DNA of 64,000 bases from Paraliobacillus salinarum (GTDB lineage Bacteria; Bacillota; Bacilli; Bacillales; Amphibacillaceae). The translations under genes were made by a program, and so were the position numbers. Shown in pieces: positions 55,860 to 64,000 of the stretch. The stretch is taken from NCBI RefSeq assembly GCF_014083865.1, contig NZ_JACEFA010000013.1:1-64000 (forward strand). Direction: 5' to 3'. The notes under the pieces were generated by a model that was not told the origin of the DNA, did not search any database, and saw only the letters and a program-made list of their open reading frames with translations. The stretch's first letter is position 1, and every line of letters begins with the position of its first letter.

Positions 55860-55883
55860 GCTATATTATTAACTATTTTTAAA

Positions 55884-56339
55884 TTATTTTGAGTAATCAT
55901 GTCTATATTCTAATTGTCCATTTTTAAAATGTACAATTACACTTGTTTTTTTATTTTTAGCAATTTCTTTTGCTCTATTAATCGCATCGTTTTTGTTTGT
56001 ATAAACATTTGATGGTACTTTTGCTGCCTGAGTCTTTACAGCCCAGCCATCTTTGTGCGGAACGACATGCTCTCCTTTTTTCATTAATTCAGGACGGGCA
56101 TTTTCTGGTTCGCGATCTCGTTCTATTAAGGATTCATCACTCGATTGTAAGACACTGTTTCTTTCTTTTTCGCTAGCGTTTTTATGCCATTCTTTTGCTT
56201 GGGCTGTAGCGATTGGAATTGCTTGTGATTCACTGTAACCTTCGTTCACCATGGCGTTTGCTATAGATATGGCCTTTTTTCTAACGGCAGTATCTAAATG
56301 TTTTAAAGAGCTTGGATAATCGGTAGTGTCCCAAGGCAT
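55884..56339 (-). CDS. ydaT: YdaT family stress protein (DUF2188)
   Basis: 151 residues. The N-terminal half (TDYPSSLKHLDTAVRKKAISIANAM, ATAQAKEW) and the C-terminal DUF2188 repeat (KDGWAVKTQAAKV, AINRAKEIAKNKKTSVIVH) match B. subtilis YdaT, a SigB-dependent protein of unknown function. RBS AAAGGAGGAA. Confidence 0.9.
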   Translation of the reverse strand: MPWDTTDYPSSLKHLDTAVRKKAISIANAMVNEGYSESQAIPIATAQAKEWHKNASEKERNSVLQSSDESLIERDREPENARPELMKKGEHVVPHKDGWAVKTQAAKVPSNVYTNKNDAINRAKEIAKNKKTSVIVHFKNGQLEYRHDYSK

Positions 56340-56363
56340 TATAATTCCTCCTTTTTAGAGGAT

Positions 56364-56388
56364 TTACCCTTAAACACTATTGATAAAC
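56364..56388 (-). promoter_or_regulatory. SigB promoter of ydaT
   Basis: Minus strand: GTTTAT, 13 nt, GGGTAA. A very good match to the SigB consensus, 25 bp before the start codon. Confidence 0.8.
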
Positions 56389-56402
56389 TATACTTTATTG
56401 AA

Positions 56403-56428
56403 AAAACGAAGCCAATCGACTTCGTTTT
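56403..56428 (-). terminator. Terminator of pdxK
   Basis: AAAACGAAG / CTTCGTTTT; followed on the minus strand by a T run. Confidence 0.85.
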
Positions 56429-56436
56429 CAGAAAAT

Positions 56437-57231
56437 TTATTTATCATTGTATGCGCCATGCTTTACTGGACCGACGAATTGATTTAATTTCCAACCGTGC
56501 TTAATAGCCTCGTGAACAAAATCTTTTGCAGAAATGACAGCTTCTTTAACTGTTTTCCCATTTGCTAGATTAGCAGTAATTGAAGCAGCAAATGTACAAC
56601 CAGCGCCATGATTATAATTTGTATGGATTTTTTCATGCTCCAGAATTGTATGTTCTTTACCGTCATAAAACAAATCAATGGCTTTATCGTGATCTAATGC
56701 TTTACCGCCTTTGATTACTACGTTTTGTGCACCTAATGCAATAATTTTTTCAGCAGCGTGTTTCATATCATCAATTGTTTTTAGTGGCCCTGTCTGTGCT
56801 AATTGACCTGCCTCAAATAAGTTAGGTGTTGTAATAGTTGCCAATGGTAATAACAGCTCGCGCATCGCATCTGTATTTTCTGGTTGTAATACTTCATCGT
56901 CACCTTTACAAACCATCACTGGATCAATAACGACTTTATCAATGCCATGTGCTTTGATTTCTCTTGCACCGAGTTCTATAATATCAACTGATCCAAGCAT
57001 ACCTGTTTTCATAGCGTCAATGCCAACAGATAGGATCGTTTTCAGTTGCTTTTCAACTGTTGCTACTTCTATAGGTGTTACTTGATGGCTCCAATTCTCT
57101 GGTGCCATAGAAACGATAGAAGTTAGTGCAGTCATGCCATAAACTTGATGCTCTTGAAATGTTTTTAAATCTGCTTGAATGCCAGCTCCTCCACTAGAAT
57201 CAGAACCAGCTAGTGTTAGTGTTTTTTTCAA
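56437..57231 (-). CDS. pdxK: Pyridoxine/pyridoxal kinase (ThiD/PdxK family)
   Basis: 264 residues of the ribokinase fold. LAGSDSSGGAGIQADLKTF at the start, DPVMVCKG, and the catalytic HGAGCTFAASIT are present. It matches B. subtilis PdxK (YwdB) more than the thiamine-operon ThiD; HMP kinase activity remains possible. TTG start at 57231, 7 nt after GGAGG; an in-frame TTG 15 bp upstream overlaps the RBS. Confidence 0.9.
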   Translation of the reverse strand: MKKTLTLAGSDSSGGAGIQADLKTFQEHQVYGMTALTSIVSMAPENWSHQVTPIEVATVEKQLKTILSVGIDAMKTGMLGSVDIIELGAREIKAHGIDKVVIDPVMVCKGDDEVLQPENTDAMRELLLPLATITTPNLFEAGQLAQTGPLKTIDDMKHAAEKIIALGAQNVVIKGGKALDHDKAIDLFYDGKEHTILEHEKIHTNYNHGAGCTFAASITANLANGKTVKEAVISAKDFVHEAIKHGWKLNQFVGPVKHGAYNDK

Positions 57232-57384
57232 AATAGTGCCCTCCAAATCGAACAGAAATTTATATTTAAATATACTTTATCACACTAGAGAGAAGATGAA
57301 AAATTAGAATAACTATTAGCTTTGCTTTTAAATATAAAAGTAAAAGTGCAAACCATTTCAAGAATGAGGCTATGTCATGGTAAA

Positions 57385-57440
57385 ATTGTGATCGATATCA
57401 CTCAATTATATTTGCTTGCACTAACTAATAACATTATAAT
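57385..57440 (+). promoter_or_regulatory. Promoter and palindrome before the tctA-mevalonate genes
   Basis: TTGCTT (57412-57417), 17 nt, TATAAT (57435-57440). Just upstream lies the imperfect palindrome ATTG-TGAT-N4-ATCA-CTCAAT (57385-57406), a possible operator. Confidence 0.6.
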
Positions 57441-57488
57441 AAAACTTCAGTTTGTTCTTATTATTTTTCAAATAGAGGGGTGAAGGAA

Positions 57489-57740
57489 ATGGAAGAAAAA
57501 AACCAACCTATACAAGAAGAAAATATTGAAGTATGGGCAGATTTAGTAAATATTAAGGATTTAGTCTTAGCATTAATTATTACTAGTGTTTTTACTTTAG
57601 GTGCATATTTTATTGCGCCGAATGAACCCCCAAAACCATTATACTTTGGCTTAATTGGATCAATAGTCGGATTTATTATTTCTAGTATTCTTATTAAACC
57701 AAAAAGAAAATTTGAAACAGTTGAGAATGGGGACATATAA
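57489..57740 (+). CDS. Small membrane protein, probable partner of the TctA permease
   Basis: 83 residues, two TM helices (about 26-43 and 52-70). Its stop codon region touches the start of the TctA-type gene, and the position is where TctB subunits are found, so it is probably a reduced TctB-like subunit. Not recognised by sequence. The ATG at 57489 is 8 nt after AGAGGGG. Confidence 0.75.
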   Translation: MEEKNQPIQEENIEVWADLVNIKDLVLALIITSVFTLGAYFIAPNEPPKPLYFGLIGSIVGFIISSILIKPKRKFETVENGDI

Positions 57741-59101
57741 TGGATATTACGTTAATTATGCAGATGGTTCTAGCAGCTGCTGCAGGGACTCTTATTTATA
57801 CAATTATAGGTATAGCACCAGGAACAGATGAAACTGCCGTATTGGCACCGGTAACGTTGGTTTTAGTATTAACAGGTTTGGAGCCAATCGTTATATTGAC
57901 ATTTTTCATTGCATCGATTATCGCTAAGAAGCTAACCGACTCTATTCCAGTTGCTGTTGCAGGTGTGCCAGGGGGCGTAATGGCTGCACCAATGGTAGAG
58001 CATGCTTTGGTTCTAAAGCAATACGGTAAGTCTGATCTCAGTATTCGAAAGATGGCGTCAGGATCTGTGATTGGAACGATTGTCGCTGTGCCATTAAGTT
58101 TATTATTGGCAAACGCCTTAATTCCTTTTTCTGATGTGATTCAGAACTATACGAATCAAATTCTATTCGGAGGCGCAATTCTTTTAGCCTTAATGTCAAG
58201 AAATAGGTGGATAGCTCTTGCGTCGATTGTACCATTTGCTATACTAATACAAGGCTTACGTCATTTGTATTGGGGTTTAGGTGTAGTCCCAGAAGGTACG
58301 AATGTTTTTGTTTCTTTCTTTTTGGGGATTACAATTGGCCCGGTTATTTTGATATTATTTGAGTTATTGAATAAAGATAAACGAAAGTCTATGCAACGTT
58401 ATGGATTAAAATCAATTGTTTTAAATAAAGATGCTAAACATAAAGGACTACCGAATCCTTTTAAAATACTAACTAAACAAGAATTAAGTATTAGTACACT
58501 AGCTTCTTTCTTCGGATCTATCCTTTTTATTTTAAGTCCTGTAGGTATTACAATTTTATTAGGAGAATTAGTTTCTTCACGTGTAAAAGATCCGATAAAG
58601 AAGAGTTCGCTAGCAATTTCGAGCATGGATGCACTAACAAATGCTTCATATATTGCTGGAACACTTATCCCTTTAATTGCTCTAGGTATTCCGCTGTCAC
58701 CAGTGGCAATTGGTCCTGCGAATGCATTGTTTAATGCGCCACCAGTGTTTACATTAGAACATAATATGCACCATATTCTGTCTAATACCGACTTTATTTG
58801 GGCTGCAACTATTGGAGCGGTCGTTGCAATTGGGATAACGTATTTTGTCATTGTAAAATACGCACAACAAATTTGTACATTTGTTTTTAGATGGGTACCA
58901 CATGAAGCCATGCTTGGATTGTTTTTTGGATTAGTTCTACTATTAGCATTCATGGATGGTGGGCTAGTTAATATTGGTGGTGTATTATTAATCGGTTTAG
59001 TTGCTGGTTTTATGCATCGTTTAGGAATCAATTATGGTGTGCAATTTATGGTATTATACGCTGCACCGTGGATTGTTTCGCAACTTGCGAATTTATCTTA
59101 A
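57740..59101 (+). CDS. Tripartite tricarboxylate transporter permease, TctA family
   Basis: Membrane protein of 453 residues with about 11-12 TM helices. TctA features: GIAPGTDETAVLAP (in place of the usual GxLPGxG), AGVPGGVMAAP and the second-half repeat ALGIPLSPVAIGPANALF. No TctC binding protein is nearby, so it may work with only the small subunit. Directly upstream of the mevalonate genes and likely cotranscribed, it may import a carboxylate. Substrate unknown. Confidence 0.85.
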   Translation: MDITLIMQMVLAAAAGTLIYTIIGIAPGTDETAVLAPVTLVLVLTGLEPIVILTFFIASIIAKKLTDSIPVAVAGVPGGVMAAPMVEHALVLKQYGKSDLSIRKMASGSVIGTIVAVPLSLLLANALIPFSDVIQNYTNQILFGGAILLALMSRNRWIALASIVPFAILIQGLRHLYWGLGVVPEGTNVFVSFFLGITIGPVILILFELLNKDKRKSMQRYGLKSIVLNKDAKHKGLPNPFKILTKQELSISTLASFFGSILFILSPVGITILLGELVSSRVKDPIKKSSLAISSMDALTNASYIAGTLIPLIALGIPLSPVAIGPANALFNAPPVFTLEHNMHHILSNTDFIWAATIGAVVAIGITYFVIVKYAQQICTFVFRWVPHEAMLGLFFGLVLLLAFMDGGLVNIGGVLLIGLVAGFMHRLGINYGVQFMVLYAAPWIVSQLANLS

Positions 59102-59167
59102 AGAAGCAGTTGGAATAGTTCTAAAAACAATAGTAGAAAACGCGATAAATAAAGGAGAGGCAACAAT

Positions 59168-60148
59168 ATGTTAGAACTACCACAGAAAACAGCAATAGGT
59201 AGCGCACATAGCAAACTGATTTTAGTAGGTGAACATGCGGTAGTATATGGTGAGCCAGCAATAGCTTTGCCATTTCCGTCTATTCATGTGAAATCAGTAG
59301 TGACACCACATGAGGGTCCTGTTTTGTTAGAAAGCAGTTTTTATGTAGGTCCGCTTAATAGTATTCCGGAAAAACTAAAAGGCATTGCACTTTGTATTAA
59401 AGAGACATGCAAAAAGCTTAATAAAGAACCTAATCATTTCCGAATGTACATCAAGTCAACGATTCCTATTGGTCGTGGCCTCGGTTCTAGTGCGGCAATT
59501 GCTATTGCTGTTGTGCGTAGTTTATACAACTTTTTTGATCAACCGTTAGACAAAAGTGATTTATTAGAGCTTGTTCATTTAGCGGAAACCTATGCGCATG
59601 GTAGCCCGAGTGGAATTGATATGGAAGCAGTGAGTAGTGATGTTCCAATTTGGTTTGAAAAGGGTAAACTAGTTGAAGAAGTAGAAATTAAAAATGCTTT
59701 TCATTTAGTTGTGGCAGACACAGGGCGAATTGGTGATACCCATGCAGCTGTTTCAAGCATTAAAGAGAAATATAAATCAATTACGGATCAAACAAAACAG
59801 TCCATTAAAATGTTAGGACACTTAACAAAAGAAACGAAAAAAGCTTTACAAGAAGGGAACCACTCTGTTTTAGGCGACATATTAAACCGTGCGCAAAGAG
59901 AGTTGGTTAGTTTAGGAGTCAGTGATGCAGGAATCGATCATTTAGTTAAAATTGCTAATCAAGCTGGAGCATTAGGTGCAAAGTTAACTGGTGGTGGTCG
60001 GGGTGGCTGCATCATCGCGCTCGCAAAGCATGCCTCTCATGCAAAAGCTTTAGCAGAGAAATTTGTGCACGCAGGTGCCGATCAAACATGGCACTTTCAA
60101 ATTGGCCAAGATGAAGAGCAATACACAACATCTGTCAGTGGATCGTAA
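59168..60148 (+). CDS. mvk: Mevalonate kinase
   Basis: GHMP kinase, 326 residues: mevalonate to 5-phosphomevalonate. N-terminal KLILVGEHAVVYGEPAIALP, ATP loop PIGRGLGSSAAIAIA, SGIDMEAV, and C-terminal GALGAKLTGGGRGGC. RBS AAAGGAGAGG. First of three pathway genes. Confidence 0.95.
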   Translation: MLELPQKTAIGSAHSKLILVGEHAVVYGEPAIALPFPSIHVKSVVTPHEGPVLLESSFYVGPLNSIPEKLKGIALCIKETCKKLNKEPNHFRMYIKSTIPIGRGLGSSAAIAIAVVRSLYNFFDQPLDKSDLLELVHLAETYAHGSPSGIDMEAVSSDVPIWFEKGKLVEEVEIKNAFHLVVADTGRIGDTHAAVSSIKEKYKSITDQTKQSIKMLGHLTKETKKALQEGNHSVLGDILNRAQRELVSLGVSDAGIDHLVKIANQAGALGAKLTGGGRGGCIIALAKHASHAKALAEKFVHAGADQTWHFQIGQDEEQYTTSVSGS

Positions 60149-60166
60149 TATTAAAGGAGCTAGATG

Positions 60167-61147
60167 ATGAAAGCAACGGTTAAAGCACATACAAATATAG
60201 CACTAATTAAATATTGGGGTAAACGAGACGAGCGGTTGTTTCTTCCTACAAATAATAGTTTGTCAGTAACGCTAGATAAGTTTTATACAATTACAACGGT
60301 AGAATTTGATGAGCAGCTAACATCTGATCAATTTTATCTAAATGGTAACGAAGCAGAAGCAAAGGAAACGAAGAAGGTTGTTACTTTTTTAAATCGAGTG
60401 AGAGAAAAAGCGAATTCAACATTATTTGCAAAAGTAACTTCTGAAAATCATGTCCCAACTGCTGCTGGATTCGCATCATCTGCTTCAGGTTATGCTGCTT
60501 TAGCCGCAGCTGCTGCTAAGGCGATAGGTTTAAACCTGAATGAACGTGAGCTATCTCAATTGGCAAGGCAAGGTTCAGGGTCTGCTAGTCGATCGATTTT
60601 TGGTGGTTATGTAGAGTGGGAAAAAGGGATGGAATCAGATGGTTCTGATTGTTATGCCACACCTATTTTAGATAGAGATGCTTGGGATTTACGCGTACTG
60701 TCTGTGGAGGTAACGACAAAGGCTAAGAAAGTGTTATCTCGAGAGGGAATGAAACGTACGGTAGAAACGTCGCCATTTTTTGCTGGATGGTTAGAAGCGG
60801 TGGACAAAGACTTAATTACGATAAAAGAAGCGCTGCAAGAGAAAGATTTTACGAAGCTTGGACAAGTGGTGGAAGCAAATGCGTTGAAGATGCACGCAAC
60901 AACACTCGGCGCTAACCCGCCATTTATGTATTGGCAGAGTGCGACAGTAGAAGTGATGCAGGAAGTACAAGCACTTCGTGAAAAAGGCATTGAAGCATAC
61001 TTTACGATTGATGCTGGTCCGAATGTAAAGGTCGTTTGTCAGCCTGATGATGAGCAGAAAATTCATGAAGCACTTAACGCTTTACCGGTTGTTAATGAGA
61101 TTCATCACTGTCGTGTAGGTCCGGGGATTACGTATATAGCAGATTAA
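60167..61147 (+). CDS. mvaD: Diphosphomevalonate decarboxylase
   Basis: ATP-dependent decarboxylation to isopentenyl diphosphate. 326 residues; NIALIKYWGKRD at the start, PTAAGFASSASGYAALA, GSGSASRSIFGG, and FTIDAGPNVKV. The second of two adjacent ATGs fits AAAGGAG better. 18 bp after mvk. Confidence 0.95.
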   Translation: MKATVKAHTNIALIKYWGKRDERLFLPTNNSLSVTLDKFYTITTVEFDEQLTSDQFYLNGNEAEAKETKKVVTFLNRVREKANSTLFAKVTSENHVPTAAGFASSASGYAALAAAAAKAIGLNLNERELSQLARQGSGSASRSIFGGYVEWEKGMESDGSDCYATPILDRDAWDLRVLSVEVTTKAKKVLSREGMKRTVETSPFFAGWLEAVDKDLITIKEALQEKDFTKLGQVVEANALKMHATTLGANPPFMYWQSATVEVMQEVQALREKGIEAYFTIDAGPNVKVVCQPDDEQKIHEALNALPVVNEIHHCRVGPGITYIAD

Positions 61148-61170
61148 ACTAGGAATGGAGAAGAACTTTT

Positions 61171-62274
61171 ATGCAAGCTCGTTCTTATCAAATCAAAACA
61201 CCAGGTAAATTACTGATTGCAGGAGAATACGCGGTAACTGAACCAGACCAACCTGGTATTGTCGTTGCTGTCAATCGATATATGACTGTGCAAATTAAAG
61301 ACGCTAGTTGTAATCAAATCGATTTGCCGCAGCTAGGGATGGAGAATGTTACTTGGGAATATGAAAATGAACAAGTGAATTTTTCTGTGAACAATAATAA
61401 GCTCCGATTTATTCAGCAAGCAATGCAAGTGGTTTATCGTTATTTATCTAATTCAGTCACTCCATTTCATTTAATAGTATCTAGTGAGCTGGACGATGAT
61501 TCCGGAAAGAAATATGGACTGGGTTCTAGTGCAGCCATTGTTGTGGCGGTCATAACAGCTATGTTGACATTACTGAAAAAACAAAAGCCAACGGATGATG
61601 AAATTTTTAAACTTGCATCAATTGCACATTTTAAAACACAGGGAAATGGTTCATGTGCAGATATAGCCGCTTCTACATATGGTGGATGGTTATATTATGT
61701 TGCGTTTGATGGAGTTTGGTTATTGGAGCAACTAGATCAACCATTATCGATCAAGAAAATAGTTTCGGTAAAGTGGCCAAGCCTGTATATTGAACGATTG
61801 CAATTACCTAAAGGCTTGCAGTTCTGTGTAGGGTGGACTGGTGAATCGGCAGCAACCGCTCCAATGGTCAATAAAATTCGTAGTTATCAAAGGAATAATC
61901 CAAAAAACTATCATGCATTTTTGAGGGATTCTTTAGCAGCTGTTCAACTGATTGTTCAAGGCTGTAAAGAGAATAAGATTTCGCTTGTGCTTGATGGAAT
62001 TGAGTATAATCGGTCAGTTTTACGTTCGATTAGTCAATTAGCAAACGTGAAGATTGAAACACCTCAATTAGAAAGGTTAGCCGAAATTGCTGCAGCATAT
62101 GGTCGTGGCAAATCATCCGGTGCTGGTGGTGGTGATTGTGGCATTGCTTTTGTTGAGGGTGAGAACAAAAGCGCACAATTAAGAGACGCATGGCAAGTAG
62201 CTGGAATAAAAGCCTTAGATCTTCAGCCGTCTACTAGTGGAACAAGTGTGATTCTTAATGAGTTTAAAGGGTAA
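61171..62274 (+). CDS. mvaK2: Phosphomevalonate kinase
   Basis: GHMP kinase, 367 residues. TPGKLLIAGEYAVTEPDQPGIV, the ATP loop KYGLGSSAAIVVAV, NGSCADIAAST and the C-terminal SSGAGGGDCGIA. The downstream isomerase (fni) often found in Lactobacillales operons is missing here, as are mvaA and mvaS, which must be elsewhere. Confidence 0.94.
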   Translation: MQARSYQIKTPGKLLIAGEYAVTEPDQPGIVVAVNRYMTVQIKDASCNQIDLPQLGMENVTWEYENEQVNFSVNNNKLRFIQQAMQVVYRYLSNSVTPFHLIVSSELDDDSGKKYGLGSSAAIVVAVITAMLTLLKKQKPTDDEIFKLASIAHFKTQGNGSCADIAASTYGGWLYYVAFDGVWLLEQLDQPLSIKKIVSVKWPSLYIERLQLPKGLQFCVGWTGESAATAPMVNKIRSYQRNNPKNYHAFLRDSLAAVQLIVQGCKENKISLVLDGIEYNRSVLRSISQLANVKIETPQLERLAEIAAAYGRGKSSGAGGGDCGIAFVEGENKSAQLRDAWQVAGIKALDLQPSTSGTSVILNEFKG

Positions 62275-62337
62275 TGATCCGTCGAATGCTCCACGCATAG
62301 ATGGATTATTTTTTGTGACAAAAGTTCAAAATTAGAA

Positions 62338-62655
62338 TTAAAAAACCACATTATTTATTATTGCTGTTATGAATATTACTATTAATAATAGAAAAGGTAA
62401 ATTTGAAAAATCTTTATTTTTATCTCCTAAAATAAAACGCATTGCTGTTTCTATCAATCTAAAGGTTATGAAAGTGATAAAAGCCAGCATAATTCCTAAT
62501 AATATAGTTAATTGATCGATAGAATCTAATACTAAATTAAATGATATTAAGACGATCGGAATGGAGAGTAGGCAAGCCAAGTCGTTTTTAGAGTCTAATA
62601 ACCATTGCTTAAAATTAGTTATAATAAGATCACTTCCTTTTTTAAATTTTAACAT
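62338..62655 (-). CDS. Doubtful small membrane protein
   Basis: About 105 residues with three hydrophobic segments (about 28-45, 48-70, 85-104). The ATG at 62655 has no RBS, and the frame extended upstream runs into the terminator at 62669-62707. It may be a decayed or truncated gene, or start at an unusual codon after AAAAAAGGAAG. Not recognised. Confidence 0.4.
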   Translation of the reverse strand: MLKFKKGSDLIITNFKQWLLDSKNDLACLLSIPIVLISFNLVLDSIDQLTILLGIMLAFITFITFRLIETAMRFILGDKNKDFSNLPFLLLIVIFITAIINNVVF

Positions 62656-62662
62656 AAATTTG

Positions 62663-62707
62663 GAAAAAACATCATCCACCACTTCCTGTAGAAATGGTGG
62701 ATGATGT
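62663..62707 (-). terminator. Terminator of the Mta-type merR gene
   Basis: Perfect 13-bp stem ACATCATCCACCA / TGGTGGATGATGT with a six-T tail on the minus strand. Confidence 0.92.
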
Positions 62708-62761
62708 TAGTAATAAATGAAAATCTTTGTTTATTAATAGTGATAAGAATGAAAGACTCAA

Positions 62762-63490
62762 TTAATTATTGTTTCTGGCATAAATGTTCATTGCATCACG
62801 CATGAAAGTCGCTAATCCTTCACCGAATTGATTAATGTTTTGGGTAAATCGTTCATCTGCTACATACATTTCCCCTAAACCTGCAAAAGCCTCTAGTGAA
62901 TAGTTTCCCATTTCATTTAGAAGGTAAAACCATTTTTCAATTTGTGCTTGCGCTTCTTCAGATGTTGGGGACATGTGACGAATAGCAGCTAGATCAGCAT
63001 AAATTTGATTCATTCGATTAGTCAATACTTCTTCATTTCCTTTTATTCGTTTATTTGCCTGATCAACTGTTTGATCCCCCCATTTGTCCCTTGCTTCTTT
63101 TTCGTAAGGATTCCCATTAGTAAAGCTGAATCCCTTGAATTTTTCTTCGTTCGTCATCATGATCTCTCCTTCATCATGCAATAATGTCTGATCAATTGTT
63201 TCAATCATTTGAGTGATTTGCTTTTGTCTTTGTAAAAGATTATGTCGGTGTAGCTGTAATGTCTTTTTTCGATCATAGGTTGGATCTTGCATGATTTCTA
63301 TAATTTTATTCAAAGGAACATCGAGTGCTCGGAAGAAGAGAATCTGTTGTAAGTCATCCAAGTTTTTCTGAGAATAGTTACGGTACCCTGATTCAGTTAT
63401 TTTATCCGGTTTTAAAAGCCCTATTTCATCGTAATGATGTAGTGTGCGCACACTAATATGGACTAAATCAGCTACTTCTTTGACTTTCAT
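62762..63490 (-). CDS. MerR family regulator with TipAS domain (Mta-like)
   Basis: 242 residues. Winged helix VKEVADLVHISVRTLHHYDEIGLLKP, coiled coil (about 75-115), and a TipAS antibiotic-recognition domain (from about 125, WGDQTVDQAN, AIRHMSP, FGEGLATFM). Mta and TipA activate multidrug efflux and bind drugs. The ATG at 63490 follows AAGGAGG. No efflux gene is in sight within the window, so it may act elsewhere or on itself. Confidence 0.9.
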   Translation of the reverse strand: MKVKEVADLVHISVRTLHHYDEIGLLKPDKITESGYRNYSQKNLDDLQQILFFRALDVPLNKIIEIMQDPTYDRKKTLQLHRHNLLQRQKQITQMIETIDQTLLHDEGEIMMTNEEKFKGFSFTNGNPYEKEARDKWGDQTVDQANKRIKGNEEVLTNRMNQIYADLAAIRHMSPTSEEAQAQIEKWFYLLNEMGNYSLEAFAGLGEMYVADERFTQNINQFGEGLATFMRDAMNIYARNNN

Positions 63491-63516
63491 TTTCTCTTCG
63501 CCTCCTTTGTAAATTA

Positions 63517-63547
63517 AGCATAATCTATGACGTAACGTTAGGGTCAA
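63517..63547 (-). promoter_or_regulatory. MerR/Mta-type promoter with 19-bp spacer
   Basis: Minus strand: TTGACC, 19 nt containing CTAACGTTACGTCATAG, then TATGCT. The GACCCTAACGTTACGT motif is the classical operator of this subgroup, so the gene is probably autoregulated. Confidence 0.85.
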
Positions 63548-63565
63548 GGGATTTATAAAATTAAA

Positions 63566-63973
63566 TTATTCATCATTCTCTTTTTTTGATCGATCAAGCG
63601 CTTTGAGGAAGTAAGCAGTTGGCAATAATACGCCAATTGCCGCTTCAATGATAGAAAAAAATCTAGCTGGTCCAACTGGTAGCATGTCGCCATAACCAAT
63701 TGACAGAATGGTAACACCACTAAAATATAGAAGATTAGAGTAGCTGTGATCAATTGGTTTACGATTGGAAATTGACTCAACTAATATAATATCTTGTTGT
63801 GCTAGTGCGTAATAAAGCACAGAAAATCCAAAGGTAATTCCAATTAATACGAAAAACAGCTTAAAGAATAAGGCTGTACTAAAATAACTTTTTCGATACG
63901 TCTTATTCATAAAAAAATAATATAGGTTTACACCAATAAAAATAATTGCTGCTCCAACAAAAAAATGTGCCAT
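63566..63973 (-). CDS. Two-TM potassium channel protein
   Basis: 135 residues. An N-terminal TM pair (about 3-20 and 33-58), a pore helix with selectivity filter SIGYGD (Thr-Val replaced by Ser-Ile) and a last TM (to about 120). There is no RCK/TrkA_N domain. ATG at 63973 with RBS GAGGTGAAG. Potassium flux could matter to the c-di-AMP system encoded earlier, but the link is only conceptual. Confidence 0.88.
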   Translation of the reverse strand: MAHFFVGAAIIFIGVNLYYFFMNKTYRKSYFSTALFFKLFFVLIGITFGFSVLYYALAQQDIILVESISNRKPIDHSYSNLLYFSGVTILSIGYGDMLPVGPARFFSIIEAAIGVLLPTAYFLKALDRSKKENDE

Positions 63974-64000
63974 CACGTCTTCACCTCTAATAGGTATATC

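Overview
The window comes from a low-GC, Gram-positive, spore-forming member of the Bacillaceae. The order rrn - tRNAs - sigW - rsiW - cdaA - cdaR - glmM - glmS matches the Bacillus subtilis chromosome, there is a YjcZ-type sporulation peptide, and several promoters fit SigB. An operon for the lower mevalonate pathway, which B. subtilis lacks, points to a halophilic or alkaliphilic relative (Gracilibacillus / Amphibacillus / Halolactibacillus type). The genus is inferred, not shown.

Layout. 0-1.2 kb: the 3' end of a 23S rRNA gene, 5S rRNA and nine tRNAs (Asn, Thr, Glu, Val, Thr, Tyr, Gln, Lys, Ala). 1.7-10 kb: envelope stress and cell-wall precursor genes: sigW-rsiW, the c-di-AMP cyclase cdaA with cdaR, glmM, and glmS behind a glmS ribozyme. 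11.6-17 kb: a cytosolic 5'-nucleotidase-type phosphoesterase divergent from a phnDCEE ABC importer. 17-30 kb: accessory genes, including GNAT acetyltransferases, a stand-alone histidyl-tRNA synthetase behind a peptide-leader attenuator, a Vga-type ABC-F resistance protein behind another attenuator, a MerR/acetyltransferase pair, an RsgA-like GTPase with a structured leader, and a CmtR-like regulator with a cadmium/zinc P-type ATPase. 30-35 kb: a BCCT betaine transporter, a TetR regulator, and a cyclic-di-GMP-I riboswitch in front of a lipoprotein and a secreted, extremely charged helical protein. 35-45.4 kb: a polysaccharide-use locus (YesM/YesN two-component system, GH31, ABC importer without ATPase, secreted GH16), flanked on both sides by the same palindrome of about 33 bp. 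45-48.7 kb: small stress, coat and ferritin genes. 48.8-55.8 kb: a complete nucleoside salvage operon under a GntR regulator. 55.9-57.2 kb: ydaT-like and pdxK genes. 57.5-62.3 kb: a TctA-type carboxylate transporter followed by mvk-mvaD-mvaK2. 62.3-64 kb: a doubtful membrane ORF, an Mta/TipA-type MerR regulator and a two-TM potassium channel.

The most striking content is regulatory RNA: a glmS ribozyme, a c-di-GMP riboswitch, and three separate leader systems with short peptides (hisS, vga-like, rsgA-like). The hisS leader carries three consecutive His codons, which is classical attenuation in a group where T-boxes normally do this job. Many gene starts below were moved to an internal codon because the Shine-Dalgarno spacing requires it; each such case is stated.
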